A stretch of DNA of 64,000 nucleotides, taken from Nitrospina sp052156635 (lineage in GTDB: Bacteria; Nitrospinota; Nitrospinia; Nitrospinales; Nitrospinaceae). Shown one piece after another: positions 52,782-61,983 of this stretch (its first letter is position 1; every line of letters begins with the position of its first letter). The notes under the pieces were generated by a model. It searched no databases. It saw only the letters and a program-made list of their open reading frames with translations, and had not been told where the DNA came from. The DNA lies in assembly GCF_052156635.1 (NCBI RefSeq), contig NZ_JBQKUO010000003.1, positions 496,001 through 560,000 of the forward strand. The letters are read 5' to 3'. Position numbers and translations under genes: made by a program.

Positions 52782-53798
52782 ATGATCATCACGCGAACAC
52801 CGTTCCGCATTTCGTTTTTCGGAGGCGGCACGGACTATCCAGCCTGGTACGAGGAAAACAGCGGTTCGGTCCTGGCCACCACCATCAACAAGTACTGCTA
52901 CATCAGTTGCCGCTACCTGCCTCCGTTTTTCGAGCACAAGCACCGCATCGTTTATTCCAAGGTCGAAACGGTCAAATGCAACGGGGATATCCAGCATCCC
53001 GTGGTGCGCGCCGCTCTCGAGTACATGAACATCGAGGACGGGCTGGAGATCCACCATGACGGCGACCTGCCGTCGCGCACCGGGCTGGGTTCGAGTTCCT
53101 CTTTCACCGTCGGCATGCTCAACACCCTTTACGCGCTGAAAGGGGAGATGGTGTCCAAGTGCCGACTCGCTTCCGAAGCCATCCACATGGAACGCGACAT
53201 CCTGAAGGAAAGCGTCGGCTCGCAGGACCAGGTGCTGGCGGCGCTGGGCGGTTTCAAGAGGATCGACTTTCATCCCGATCACACGATCTCCGAGACACCG
53301 GTCATCCTGGTTCCCGAAAAGCAGCAGGAACTGGAAAGCCACATCATGATGTTCTACACCGGAATCTCGCGCATCGCCTCGCAGGTGGCGGAAAAGAAAA
53401 TCCAGAGCATTCCCAGAAAGGGGAAAGAACTGCGCATCATGCACCAGATGGTCGACGAGGCGATGGACATCCTCACCAATGGTTCGTGCCTGACGGAGTT
53501 CGGCAAGCTCCTCCACGAATCGTGGAAACTGAAGCGGTCGCTCGCCGACGGCATCACCACCCCGCTGGTGAACGATATCTACGACACCGCGATGAGCGCC
53601 GGGGCGCTGGGCGGCAAACTGCTGGGGGCGGGCGGCGGCGGCTTTGTCATGATCTTCGCCCGGCCCGAGGACCAGCCCTGCATCCGCGAACGGCTGGAAA
53701 AACTGCTTTGCATTCCGGTATCCTTCGAAACCCACGGCAGCCAGGTGATCGTTTATCAACCGGAAGGACACCAGATCGAAGCGCCGGCCAGGCTATGA
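52782..53798 (+). CDS. hddA: GHMP kinase, D-glycero-D-manno-heptose 7-phosphate kinase-like
   Basis: 338 residues. The start ITRTPFRISFFGGGTDYPAWYEENSG is strongly typical of HddA-type sugar kinases. The ATP-binding GHMP motif is LPSRTGLGSSSSFTVG and the C-terminal motif GGKLLGAGGGGFVMIF. In the known pathway, HddA phosphorylates heptose 7-phosphate at C1. GGGGAGGAAGGGGC precedes the ATG and the stop overlaps the next gene (ATGA). Isomerase (GmhA) and phosphatase (GmhB) are not in the window. Confidence 0.85.
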   Translation: MIITRTPFRISFFGGGTDYPAWYEENSGSVLATTINKYCYISCRYLPPFFEHKHRIVYSKVETVKCNGDIQHPVVRAALEYMNIEDGLEIHHDGDLPSRTGLGSSSSFTVGMLNTLYALKGEMVSKCRLASEAIHMERDILKESVGSQDQVLAALGGFKRIDFHPDHTISETPVILVPEKQQELESHIMMFYTGISRIASQVAEKKIQSIPRKGKELRIMHQMVDEAMDILTNGSCLTEFGKLLHESWKLKRSLADGITTPLVNDIYDTAMSAGALGGKLLGAGGGGFVMIFARPEDQPCIRERLEKLLCIPVSFETHGSQVIVYQPEGHQIEAPARL

Positions 53799-54514
53799 TG
53801 CTGGGCAACCCGCGCTTCACCGATGTGCTCATTCTTTGCGGCGGACGCGGCACCCGCCTGCAATCGGTGATCGCCGACAAACCCAAACCGATGGTGGAGG
53901 TGAACGGCCGTCCGTTCCTCGACCTTTTGATCGAGCATGTTGCCGGCAGGGGGTTCCGCCGTTTCATCCTGTGCGCCGGACACCGTGCGGATTCCATTGA
54001 ATTCGACCACAGGGGAATTCAGCAGCACGCCAAATCCATTCAGATGTCCGTGGAACCGCAACCGCTTGGCACCGGTGGCGCGGTACGACACGCTCGACCG
54101 GTTATCGAAAGCGATCCGTTTCTCGTCATGAACGGAGATTCGTTCTGCCGGGTGGATTTGCAGGCACTGCTCCATTATCATTGCCAGCACGAGAACGCGC
54201 TGGCCACCGTCGCCCTGGCTCCGGCAGTGGATGTGGCGGATTACGGCGGGGTGACTGTGGATGAGGCCGGCCGCATTCTGCGCTTCGACGAAAAAAACCC
54301 GGATGCCGGGTCGGGCCTCGTCAACGCGGGCATTTACGTTTTCCACCGTGACCTGCTCGACCACATTCCCGCCGGACGGGCGGTGTCTCTCGAAACCGAA
54401 GTGTTCCCCGCCCTCGCCGGACAGGGATTGTATGGATTCCCAACCGTCGGCGAGCTTTACGACATCGGCACCCCCGAGCGACTCGACCGCGCGCGGCGGG
54501 AATTGAAAATATGA
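53795..54514 (+). CDS. Sugar-phosphate nucleotidyltransferase (HddC-like)
   Basis: 239 residues. The nucleotide-binding motif LCGGRGTRLQSVIADKPKPMVEV and later MNGDSFCR, with LVNAGIYVF and DIGTPERL, are standard. The pairing with a HddA-like kinase suggests activation of a heptose 1-phosphate with GTP, as HddC does. Base specificity cannot be read. The ATG at 53795 overlaps the kinase stop, and the next gene overlaps this one, so the genes are tightly coupled. Confidence 0.87.
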   Translation: MMLGNPRFTDVLILCGGRGTRLQSVIADKPKPMVEVNGRPFLDLLIEHVAGRGFRRFILCAGHRADSIEFDHRGIQQHAKSIQMSVEPQPLGTGGAVRHARPVIESDPFLVMNGDSFCRVDLQALLHYHCQHENALATVALAPAVDVADYGGVTVDEAGRILRFDEKNPDAGSGLVNAGIYVFHRDLLDHIPAGRAVSLETEVFPALAGQGLYGFPTVGELYDIGTPERLDRARRELKI

Positions 54515-55701
54515 ATCAGGAAAATCCCATGACCCTCGACTGGCCGTTGATGCACAACAACATCCCGCGCGAGGACCTCGATGCCGTCATCGAGTTCCTG
54601 CAGGGAGACCCCATCCTCACCCAGTCCAAAAACGTGCGCGCGTTCGAAGAGGAGTGGTCACGCTGGCTCGGCGTGCGCTACAGCGTGTTCCTCAATTCCG
54701 GCTCATCGGCCAACCTGGTGTCGATGTCGGTGCTGAAACAACTGAAGGGCCAAGGCGAGGTGATCGTTCCCACGCTCACCTGGGTGTCGGACATCGCCTC
54801 CGTACTGCAATGCGGTTTCACACCGGTGTTCGTGGACATTCACCCGAAGACGTTGTGCATGGACGAAGATCACGTGATCGCTGCACTGAATGAAAACACC
54901 CGCGCCGTGTTCATGACCTACGCGCAGGGATTCAACGGCCTGTCGGACCGGCTCCTCGCCGCACTGCAAGAACACAACGTGCCGCTCATCGAAGATGTGT
55001 GCGAATCGCACGGCGCCACGTTTCAGGGGCGGAAGCTCGGATCGTTCGGCCTCATGTCCAACTTTTCGTTTTATTACGCGCACCACATGAGCACCATCGA
55101 AGGCGGCATGGTGTGCACCAACGACGAAAGCGTTTACCAGATGTGCCGCATGTTCCGCTCCCACGGCATGGTGCGGGAGATGACCGACGACGCGTTCAAG
55201 CAGAAATACATAAAGGAGAACCCGGAACTCAACCCGGAGTTCATCTTTGCCTTTCCAGCGTACAACCTGCGCAACAACGAAATCGGTGCGGTGCTGGGCC
55301 GCAATCAATTGAAACGCCTGGACGCCAATAATGAAAATCGGAGACGCAACTTCGAACTGTTTCTCTCCCAACTCGATCCGGAAAAATACCGCACCGACTT
55401 CGACCTGGAAGGCGGTTGCAATTACGCCTTCAACCTGGTGCTCAAGCACGCCGATCCCGCGTTCTGCGAGAAAGTGATGTCCACCCTGCGCCAACACAAG
55501 GTCGAGTTCCGGCGCGGCAGTGCGGGCGGCGGCAACCAGTTGCGCCAGCCCTACCTGCGCGGCATCGTGGGGCACGACGAATACAAACATTACCCGCAGG
55601 TCGAACACGTTCATTTTTACGGATTCTACATCGGCAACTACCCGGACCTGCAGGAAGACAAGATCCGGAAGCTGTGCAACATCCTGAACACCGTCGAATG
55701 A
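54511..55701 (+). CDS. DegT/DnrJ-family PLP enzyme with His in place of Lys, ColD/RfbH-like
   Basis: 396 residues. PLP-fold features are NSGSSANLVSMSVL, VPTLTWVSDIASVLQCGFTPVFVD and EDVCESHGAT. The usual Schiff-base Lys motif (SFxxxKxxxxxEGG) here reads SFYYAHHMSTIEGG: His at about residue 191 (codon 55081-55083) in place of Lys. The same replacement marks GDP-4-keto-6-deoxymannose 3-dehydratase (ColD) and RfbH, which use PMP and dehydrate instead of transaminate. A 3-deoxy sugar step is therefore likely; plain transamination is less so. Its neighbours overlap on both sides. Confidence 0.85.
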   Translation: MNQENPMTLDWPLMHNNIPREDLDAVIEFLQGDPILTQSKNVRAFEEEWSRWLGVRYSVFLNSGSSANLVSMSVLKQLKGQGEVIVPTLTWVSDIASVLQCGFTPVFVDIHPKTLCMDEDHVIAALNENTRAVFMTYAQGFNGLSDRLLAALQEHNVPLIEDVCESHGATFQGRKLGSFGLMSNFSFYYAHHMSTIEGGMVCTNDESVYQMCRMFRSHGMVREMTDDAFKQKYIKENPELNPEFIFAFPAYNLRNNEIGAVLGRNQLKRLDANNENRRRNFELFLSQLDPEKYRTDFDLEGGCNYAFNLVLKHADPAFCEKVMSTLRQHKVEFRRGSAGGGNQLRQPYLRGIVGHDEYKHYPQVEHVHFYGFYIGNYPDLQEDKIRKLCNILNTVE

Positions 55702-56627
55702 AAAAATCCTCGCGCATATACGTGGCCGGGCATACCGGGCTGGTGGGATCGGCCCTCGTTCGCGCACTGCGGGCCCGTTCGTTCACCAACCTTCTCACGC
55801 GGACGCACAAGGCGCTGGATCTCACGCAGCAGGGAGCGGTGGAGCGTTTCTTCAAAAGGGAGCGTCCTGAATACGTGTTCGTCGCCGCGGCGAGGGTCGG
55901 CGGCATTCATGCCAACAGCGCGTATCCCGCCGAGTTCATCCAGCAGAACCTCGCCATCCAGACCCACGTTCTCGACATGGCGCACAAGTACGGCGTGAAA
56001 AAACTGCTCCTGCTGGCCAGTTCCTGCATTTATCCGAAGCAGTGCAAACAGCCGATGCACGAGGACCAGCTGTTCACCGGTCTCATGGAACCGACCAACG
56101 AGCCCTACGGCGTGGCGAAGCTCGCCGGCATCAAGATGTGCGAAGCGTACAACCGGCAGTACGGCACGCAGTTCGTGCCCGTCATCCCGGCGAACGCCTA
56201 CGGTCCTCACGACCACTTCGATGAAAACGGTCACGTGCTGGCGGCGCTGGTCGCCAAATTCCATGACGCCCGGGTGCAGAACAAAAAGAAAGTGACGCTG
56301 TGGGGCACGGGCAGGCCCCGGCGGGAATTTTTTTTCGTGGATGATCTCGCCGACGCCTGCCTGTTCCTGATGGACCGCTACCGCGAAACCGGGGTCATCA
56401 ATTTCGGTCCCGGTGTCGAAACTTCCATCGCGCAGCTGGCGAAACGCATTCAACGGGTGGTCGGATGGAAAGGCAACATCGAATTCGACATCACACGGCC
56501 CGACGGCAACCCGCGCCGCCTGCTGGACTCGTCGCGCATCCGCGCGCTGGGCTGGTCCGCCAAAGTTCCGCTGGAAGATGGGCTGCGGATCACCTATGAT
56601 TGGTACACTCGAACGCAGGTCCGGTGA
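55698..56627 (+). CDS. GDP-L-fucose synthase-like reductase/epimerase (extended SDR)
   Basis: 309 residues. IYVAGHTGLVGSALVRAL and AARVGGIHANSAYPAEFIQQN are near-diagnostic for the Fcl/WcaG family, as are SSCIYPK, EPYGVAKLAGIKMCEAYNRQYG and ANAYGPHDHFDE. In ColC-containing pathways this class makes GDP-colitose from the ColD product; with the PLP gene directly upstream, a similar role on a deoxy- or heptose-derived sugar is plausible. The ATG overlaps the previous stop. Confidence 0.88.
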   Translation: MKKSSRIYVAGHTGLVGSALVRALRARSFTNLLTRTHKALDLTQQGAVERFFKRERPEYVFVAAARVGGIHANSAYPAEFIQQNLAIQTHVLDMAHKYGVKKLLLLASSCIYPKQCKQPMHEDQLFTGLMEPTNEPYGVAKLAGIKMCEAYNRQYGTQFVPVIPANAYGPHDHFDENGHVLAALVAKFHDARVQNKKKVTLWGTGRPRREFFFVDDLADACLFLMDRYRETGVINFGPGVETSIAQLAKRIQRVVGWKGNIEFDITRPDGNPRRLLDSSRIRALGWSAKVPLEDGLRITYDWYTRTQVR

Positions 56628-56676
56628 ACGGGCGAATCCGGTCCCGCTATTGAAAACGCACACAGGATGGAGGCTC

Positions 56677-57273
56677 ATGAAATCCACCGGCACCGACAGT
56701 CCGCCCTACAAGCTGAAAAAACGCAAACTGGTCGCCGAGAACACCCGGTTCAATATTTATTTCGATCACGTCACCGGTGATGAAGACGTCGATGTGCCGG
56801 ATTATCTCGTGGTCTCCCCGAAGCGGTTTGTCGCCGATGGATTCAGCGGCGTCGCCATCCTTCCGGTGGTGGAAGACAAAATCGCCCTGCTCAAGATTTA
56901 CCGGCACGCCATCAAGAACTGGTCGTGGGAGATCCCCCGCGGGTTCATCGAGCCGGGCGAAGACCTGGTGGAATCGGTAGCGCGCGAGTTGTTTGAAGAA
57001 ACCGGACTGCGCTGCGCCCACGAAAACATCCAACCGCTGGGATCGCTTCACCCCGACGCAGGCACGTTGTCGGCACGGATCCAGCTGTTCGCGGGAACGG
57101 AGTGCACCGTGGAGCAGGCTTACCGCGCCAACGAAATCGGCCACGCGCGCATGGAACTGTTCGACCGGGATGCGATCCAGTCGCACATCCACGGCAACGA
57201 AATCCAGGACCCGTCCACGCTGGTGGCCATTTTCCGTTTCCTGCACCTGGATGACCCCGCGAAAAGCGAATGA
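56677..57273 (+). CDS. NUDIX hydrolase (ADP-ribose pyrophosphatase-like)
   Basis: 198 residues. The NUDIX box GFIEPGEDLVESVARELFEETGL is complete. ATG 56677 has GGATGGAGG upstream; the frame remains open earlier but overlaps the previous gene. It hydrolyses a nucleoside diphosphate derivative, commonly ADP-ribose or a nucleotide-sugar; here it might control nucleotide-sugar levels. Its stop overlaps the GT2 start. Confidence 0.9.
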   Translation: MKSTGTDSPPYKLKKRKLVAENTRFNIYFDHVTGDEDVDVPDYLVVSPKRFVADGFSGVAILPVVEDKIALLKIYRHAIKNWSWEIPRGFIEPGEDLVESVARELFEETGLRCAHENIQPLGSLHPDAGTLSARIQLFAGTECTVEQAYRANEIGHARMELFDRDAIQSHIHGNEIQDPSTLVAIFRFLHLDDPAKSE

Positions 57274-58292
57274 GCGGCGTGCAAGGTTTGCAACTCCGTA
57301 ATCATCCCGATCTTATGCAGGAATCCAAAACCCGGCTTGCGCGCATCTCGGTCCTGATGCCGACGCGTCACCGCCTAGAACAGGCGGAGCGCTGCATTGC
57401 GAGTCTTGTCGAAACCGCGACTCATCCCGAAGCGCTTGAGATCGTGGTGTACGTCGATGACGACGATCCCGAAAGCCACGCGCTCGACCGCAAGGACATC
57501 GCCTTTCACAAAATCGTGGGCCCGCGCCTGAACCTCGGCGCTCTCAACACCGCTTGCCTGAGTAGCGCGACGGGCGACATCCTCGGCGCCGTCAACGACG
57601 ACGTGGTGGTGCGGACGCAGGGCTGGGACGACCGCCTGCGCGCCATCCACGACCGGTTTCCCGACGGCATCTATCTCGCCTACCCCAACGACCTTTTCTT
57701 TGGCCCACGCATGGCGAGTTTCCCCTTCATGGCACGCGCCACCTGTGATGCGCTGGGCGATCCGTTTCCCGCCGAATACCCCGGCGACTTCCAGGATCAC
57801 CACCTGCTCGACCTGTTCCAGCGTCTCAGGCACCACGGGCACGACCGCATCGTTTATATGGAAGATGTGGTGATGGAACACCTGCACGTGCGGTTCGGCA
57901 ATGAAAAGGACGAGCCGGAGATGTACAACGGCCGGACAATGGGAGAAGGCGACCACGTGTTCCTCGCGCTGCATCCTCATCGCAAACGGCTGACGCGCCG
58001 TCTTCAGGCTGTGATCGAACAAAAACCCCTGCCCCCGGTTCCGGCAACGCCGCGCATCCGGCCCCTGCCTGAAAGCAACATCGTCACGGGATGCCGCCTC
58101 ATGGTCACATTTCTTCTGGACGGCTCCCTGCCCTTTTGCTGGCGCTGGTTTTTGTTCACTTTCTTCGGAAAGTTGTACTGGATCAAAAAATACCGCTATC
58201 CCCAACCGCGCTGGCAGTACACCCTGCTGAAACGGCTGGTCGATTCCTGCCGCCCATCGCCGAAACCCAACGCCAGAACCCGTGAGCCATGA
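57270..58292 (+). CDS. Family 2 glycosyltransferase-like protein
   Basis: 340 residues. RISVLMPTRHRLEQAERCIASLVE, VVYVDDDDPESHAL and GDILGAVNDDVVV (DxD-type) give the GT-A fold. The C-terminal region includes a short hydrophobic stretch near residues 277-300 and a basic tail. The start ATG overlaps the NUDIX stop and its stop overlaps the next GT2 gene, so all three are likely cotranslated. Donor and acceptor unknown. Confidence 0.8.
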   Translation: MSGVQGLQLRNHPDLMQESKTRLARISVLMPTRHRLEQAERCIASLVETATHPEALEIVVYVDDDDPESHALDRKDIAFHKIVGPRLNLGALNTACLSSATGDILGAVNDDVVVRTQGWDDRLRAIHDRFPDGIYLAYPNDLFFGPRMASFPFMARATCDALGDPFPAEYPGDFQDHHLLDLFQRLRHHGHDRIVYMEDVVMEHLHVRFGNEKDEPEMYNGRTMGEGDHVFLALHPHRKRLTRRLQAVIEQKPLPPVPATPRIRPLPESNIVTGCRLMVTFLLDGSLPFCWRWFLFTFFGKLYWIKKYRYPQPRWQYTLLKRLVDSCRPSPKPNARTREP

Positions 58293-59281
58293 GTGGGCTG
58301 GATTCCGTTGCGGTCGTCATCGTCAATCACAACAGCGGCGATTACCTGCAGGCCTGCCTCGCAGGCGTGAAGGCCCAGACGCGGAAACCCGACCGCGTGA
58401 TCGTGGTGGACAACGCCAGCACCGACGGCTCCACAGATGCGGCACGCGATGCGCTGCCGGAGGCGGAGTGGGTGACGTTGGACACCAACACCGGCTTCGC
58501 CGCCGCCAACAACCTTGCCGTGAAGCAGGCCCGTGACTGCCGCTGGGTGGCGCTGCTCAATCCCGACGCGGTGCCCGGTCCCGACTGGCTGGAGCGCCTG
58601 CTGGAGGCCGCATCCGCCCATTCCGAATTTTCGTTTTTCGGCAGCCATCTTTTGCAGTACGACGACCCGGAACGGCTGGACGGTACGGGCGACGTGTACC
58701 ATGTGTGCGGGCTGGCGTGGCGGCGCGACCACGGCCGCCGCTCCCAACGGTGCCGCCGCCAGACGGAAGAAGTGTTCTCGCCCTGCGCCGCCGCGGCGCT
58801 GTATGATCGCGAAGCCTTTCTCAGTGCGGGCGGTTTCGACGAACGCTTCTTCGCCTACTTCGAGGACACCGACCTCGCCTTCCGCCTGCGGTTGAACGGG
58901 CACCGTTGCCTGTATGTCGCGGAGGCCCGGGCGCGCCACGCCGGATGGGGGTCGTCGGAGCCCGGAAGTGCGTTTTCCGTTTACCACGCGCACCGCAACC
59001 TGGTGTGGACCTTCGTGCAGAACATGCCCGCGCGGCTGTTCTACAAATACCTCGCAGCGCATCTCGCGCTCAACCTGTTTTCCCTTCTGTGGTTCACACT
59101 GAAAGGTAAACCGGGCATCATCCTGAAAGCCAAGTGGGACGCCGTGTGCGGGTTGGGTGACTCCCTGAAGAAACGCAGGATTATTCAAAAGCACATCGCA
59201 ATCGATGAGGGAGCGCTGGAACGCGTCATGAACCGGGACTGGCTGGAACCGTTCCGCGTGTTTTTGCGGCGACGGCGTTGA
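58289..59281 (+). CDS. Family 2 glycosyltransferase (rhamnosyltransferase-like)
   Basis: 330 residues. VAVVIVNHNSGDYLQACLAGVKAQ, VVDNASTDGSTD, TGFAAANNLAVKQA, LLNPDAVPG, then the acidic block AGGFDERFFAYFEDTDLAFRL. A hydrophobic segment near residues 250-270 may touch the membrane. This is the last gene of the right-hand plus-strand run and is convergent with the regulator at 59289. Confidence 0.88.
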   Translation: MSGLDSVAVVIVNHNSGDYLQACLAGVKAQTRKPDRVIVVDNASTDGSTDAARDALPEAEWVTLDTNTGFAAANNLAVKQARDCRWVALLNPDAVPGPDWLERLLEAASAHSEFSFFGSHLLQYDDPERLDGTGDVYHVCGLAWRRDHGRRSQRCRRQTEEVFSPCAAAALYDREAFLSAGGFDERFFAYFEDTDLAFRLRLNGHRCLYVAEARARHAGWGSSEPGSAFSVYHAHRNLVWTFVQNMPARLFYKYLAAHLALNLFSLLWFTLKGKPGIILKAKWDAVCGLGDSLKKRRIIQKHIAIDEGALERVMNRDWLEPFRVFLRRRR

Positions 59282-59288
59282 ATCCGTT

Positions 59289-61964
59289 TTAAACGGAACC
59301 GGCGGGGGGGTGGTTTTTGGTGAAGCGGTCGCGCACCAGTTGAGCGATGGCGGAATGGTAGCCGGTGGGCACGTTGCGTGAACGCCGGAGTGCATCGGCG
59401 ACGGCCTTCTCGACGTCCATCCAACCCTCACTGCCTTTGACCAGGTTCTGGTAATACTCCACCAGTTTCTGCAACACGAAATCGTAATGGGGAGCCTCGC
59501 CTGTGACGGACCGTGCGGCTTCTTCGCAGTCGCCGTTGCTTTCCACCAGCCGCTGAAAGCAGATGCCCTTGAAGCGGCTGGCCACGGTGTTGCGGCTGAC
59601 TTCCAACTGTTTGGCCGTGGCGTTGATCTCGAAACCATTGGCGCGCAGGGTCTCCAGAAACTCCAAGTCCCGGTCTTTCGCCGCAGAAGGACGCGGGCGG
59701 GACGGCGGGTCCATCGCTCCCATCTCCCCTTTCAGTTGCAGGTCTTTTTCCTGAATGACGGTGCCCTCAGCCAGGGTCACGCCGCGTTCGATCACGTTTT
59801 CAAACTCGCGCACGTTGCCCGGCCACGCGTGCGCCTTCAATACCTCCATCGCTTTTTTGGAGATGCCGTTGATGTTGCGTCCGTAGCGGTGCTTGTAGCG
59901 GTCCATGAAATGCCAGGCGAGGAGTTCGATGTCCTTCGGCCGTTCGCGCAGCGGTTGCAGGGTGAAGGGGATGGTGTTGAGGCGGTAATAAAGGTCACTG
60001 CGAAAGCGTCCCGCTTCCATCTCCTCCTTCAAATCCTTGTTGGTGGCGGAGACGATGCGCACGTCCACCTTGTACGAACGGCTACTGCCGACGGGCGTCA
60101 CCTCCCTCTCCTGCAGAACGCGCAGGAGCTTGACCTGCAGATCCGGTTTGACCTCGCCGATCTCGTCGAGAAACAGCGTGCCGCCGTCCGCATCTCGGAA
60201 GCGCCCCGCCTTGTCCGACGTCGCCCCGGTGAATGCCCCCTTCACGTGACCGAACAGTTCGCTCTCCACCAGACCCTCCGGGCAGGCGGCGAGGTTGATG
60301 TCCACGAACCGTCCCGTGCGCCCGCTCAACCGGTGCAGGGCGCGGGCGAACAATTCCTTGCCCGTGCCCGATTCGCCCAGAAGCAGGACGCTGGAGGCGT
60401 TCGGCGCAACCTGTTTGAGTTCACGGAACGTCTGCACCACGGATTCCTCCAGTGTGACGATGCCGTGCTCGCGGCATTCCTGGAAGGAGGGTTCGGTGAG
60501 CCGGCCCAGCGCCGATCCCAGCCCCGTGTGCAGGCGCAGATCGCGGATACGGGCCTCCAACTGCACCTTCTCCTGTTGATACTGACGCTGAAGCGCATCC
60601 ATCTCCTGCTCCCGCGCCGTGAGGTCGCGCGACAGGTTTTCAATCTCCGCCTCCACCTTCTTCTTTTCGCCGGAGAGCATCTCCGCCGTGTGCTTCATCA
60701 TATCGGCGGTTTCTTTCTCCGACGACGCGTTGTAGAGCGACACCCACAGCGTGGTGACGGCGATGGCGGCAAGCGGCCCCACCACAGGCAGGACGAGGTT
60801 CGACTGAAACAGGAACGCCGCGGCAAAGGCGTAGCCCGCAAACAGGACCGCGACGAAAAACGCCTGCAATGTGTAATAGCGGATGGCCAGCACCTGCGCC
60901 GTCGCCAGGCTCAGAAACAAAACGAGGAGAACATGAAACGCAGGAGACGTTTCCCTGAGGAACGATTCGGTAAGCAGGGTGTTGATGATGTTGGCGTGCA
61001 CGCCGACGCCGGGAAAATCTTTTTCCATCGGCACCGGCTTGGCGTCGTAGCCGGAAATCGTGTTGGCGACGAGCACCAGCTTGTCCTCCAGCGTGACCGA
61101 CGGACCTTCCACCGACTCACCCGCCTCGGGCCGGTCCAGAACCGCCGACATGGAGGCGTGGAGAAACGTTTCACTCCAGCGTCCGGCGTAGTTGATGAGC
61201 ATCTGCCCCTGTTCGTCCACCGGGATGGTGATGTCGCGCTTCACCGTACTTCCGGGAAACTGCACGTCCAGGAGCCGGATGGTATTTTTACCCGGCACCA
61301 CGTTCTGCGGCGGTATTTTCAGGTATTGCAGAACACCCTGGAACGCCAGCGACGGCACCAGTTCCCTGTTGTAGTTCACGAGGAGGGGCACGCGGCGGAT
61401 GATGCCGTCGGCGTCTCGATTGGTGGCGATGTGGCCGAGCCCGGCCACGTGCCTGGCGAGGGAAGCCAGCGGGAAGATGGCGCGGTTGGCGAGGAAGTAA
61501 CGTTTCGCTTCCGGCGGCAGGTCGATCCCTTTCCACGGCAGGCCCGTACCGCTGTGGTCGGGCGCATACGGCGCGCGTTTTTCGAGGAGCCGTACCGCCA
61601 CCGGGAACACCACAGTGCCCGCCGTGTCGATGGCCTGTTGCAGGGCGCGGTCTTCGAGCGGGTCGCCTTTCAGCGCGAACAGGACGTCGTAAACCACGGC
61701 GCGCGATTTCTGGTCGGCGAGGAGTTCGATGAGGTGGGCGTGGACCGTGCGCCTCCACGGCCATCGGCCGAAGGTCTGCGCGCTTTCGTCATCCGCTTCG
61801 ATGAGCACGAGGTTGGGGTCGGTCGCCACCGCGCCCCGCCACTGGAAACGCAGATCGAGGGTTTTCCATTCCCACGACTGCACCAGGTTGGGCAGGGTCC
61901 ACAGCACGATGCCGGTGAGCGCGGCTCCGATCGCCCCCAGCACAATCTCCCTGAGTCTCAGCAT
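59289..61964 (-). CDS. Membrane-bound CHASE2 sensor fused to sigma-54 activator and Fis-type HTH
   Basis: 891 residues. A signal-anchor helix, a CHASE2-like extracytoplasmic domain (about 25-330, VLIEADDESAQTFGRWPW), three membrane helices (about 335-410) and a coiled coil (about 415-470) are followed by an AAA+ sigma-54 domain (LLGESGTGKELFARALH Walker A; GAFTGA, which contacts sigma-54; TLFLDEIGE Walker B). A Fis-like HTH (LRANGFEINATAKQLEVSRNTVASRF) comes next, with ~85 further residues. It would sense an envelope signal and activate sigma-54 promoters. The downstream envelope protein gene (61984) is cotranscribed. Confidence 0.85.
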   Translation of the reverse strand: MLRLREIVLGAIGAALTGIVLWTLPNLVQSWEWKTLDLRFQWRGAVATDPNLVLIEADDESAQTFGRWPWRRTVHAHLIELLADQKSRAVVYDVLFALKGDPLEDRALQQAIDTAGTVVFPVAVRLLEKRAPYAPDHSGTGLPWKGIDLPPEAKRYFLANRAIFPLASLARHVAGLGHIATNRDADGIIRRVPLLVNYNRELVPSLAFQGVLQYLKIPPQNVVPGKNTIRLLDVQFPGSTVKRDITIPVDEQGQMLINYAGRWSETFLHASMSAVLDRPEAGESVEGPSVTLEDKLVLVANTISGYDAKPVPMEKDFPGVGVHANIINTLLTESFLRETSPAFHVLLVLFLSLATAQVLAIRYYTLQAFFVAVLFAGYAFAAAFLFQSNLVLPVVGPLAAIAVTTLWVSLYNASSEKETADMMKHTAEMLSGEKKKVEAEIENLSRDLTAREQEMDALQRQYQQEKVQLEARIRDLRLHTGLGSALGRLTEPSFQECREHGIVTLEESVVQTFRELKQVAPNASSVLLLGESGTGKELFARALHRLSGRTGRFVDINLAACPEGLVESELFGHVKGAFTGATSDKAGRFRDADGGTLFLDEIGEVKPDLQVKLLRVLQEREVTPVGSSRSYKVDVRIVSATNKDLKEEMEAGRFRSDLYYRLNTIPFTLQPLRERPKDIELLAWHFMDRYKHRYGRNINGISKKAMEVLKAHAWPGNVREFENVIERGVTLAEGTVIQEKDLQLKGEMGAMDPPSRPRPSAAKDRDLEFLETLRANGFEINATAKQLEVSRNTVASRFKGICFQRLVESNGDCEEAARSVTGEAPHYDFVLQKLVEYYQNLVKGSEGWMDVEKAVADALRRSRNVPTGYHSAIAQLVRDRFTKNHPPAGSV

Positions 61965-61983
61965 ATGCGGTGTCCGGCGTCGG

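Noticed and set aside
59283..59297. Palindrome TCCGTTT-T-AAACGGA between convergent genes as a terminator
   Set aside because: The stem leaves almost no loop and lacks a T-run on either side; too weak to call.
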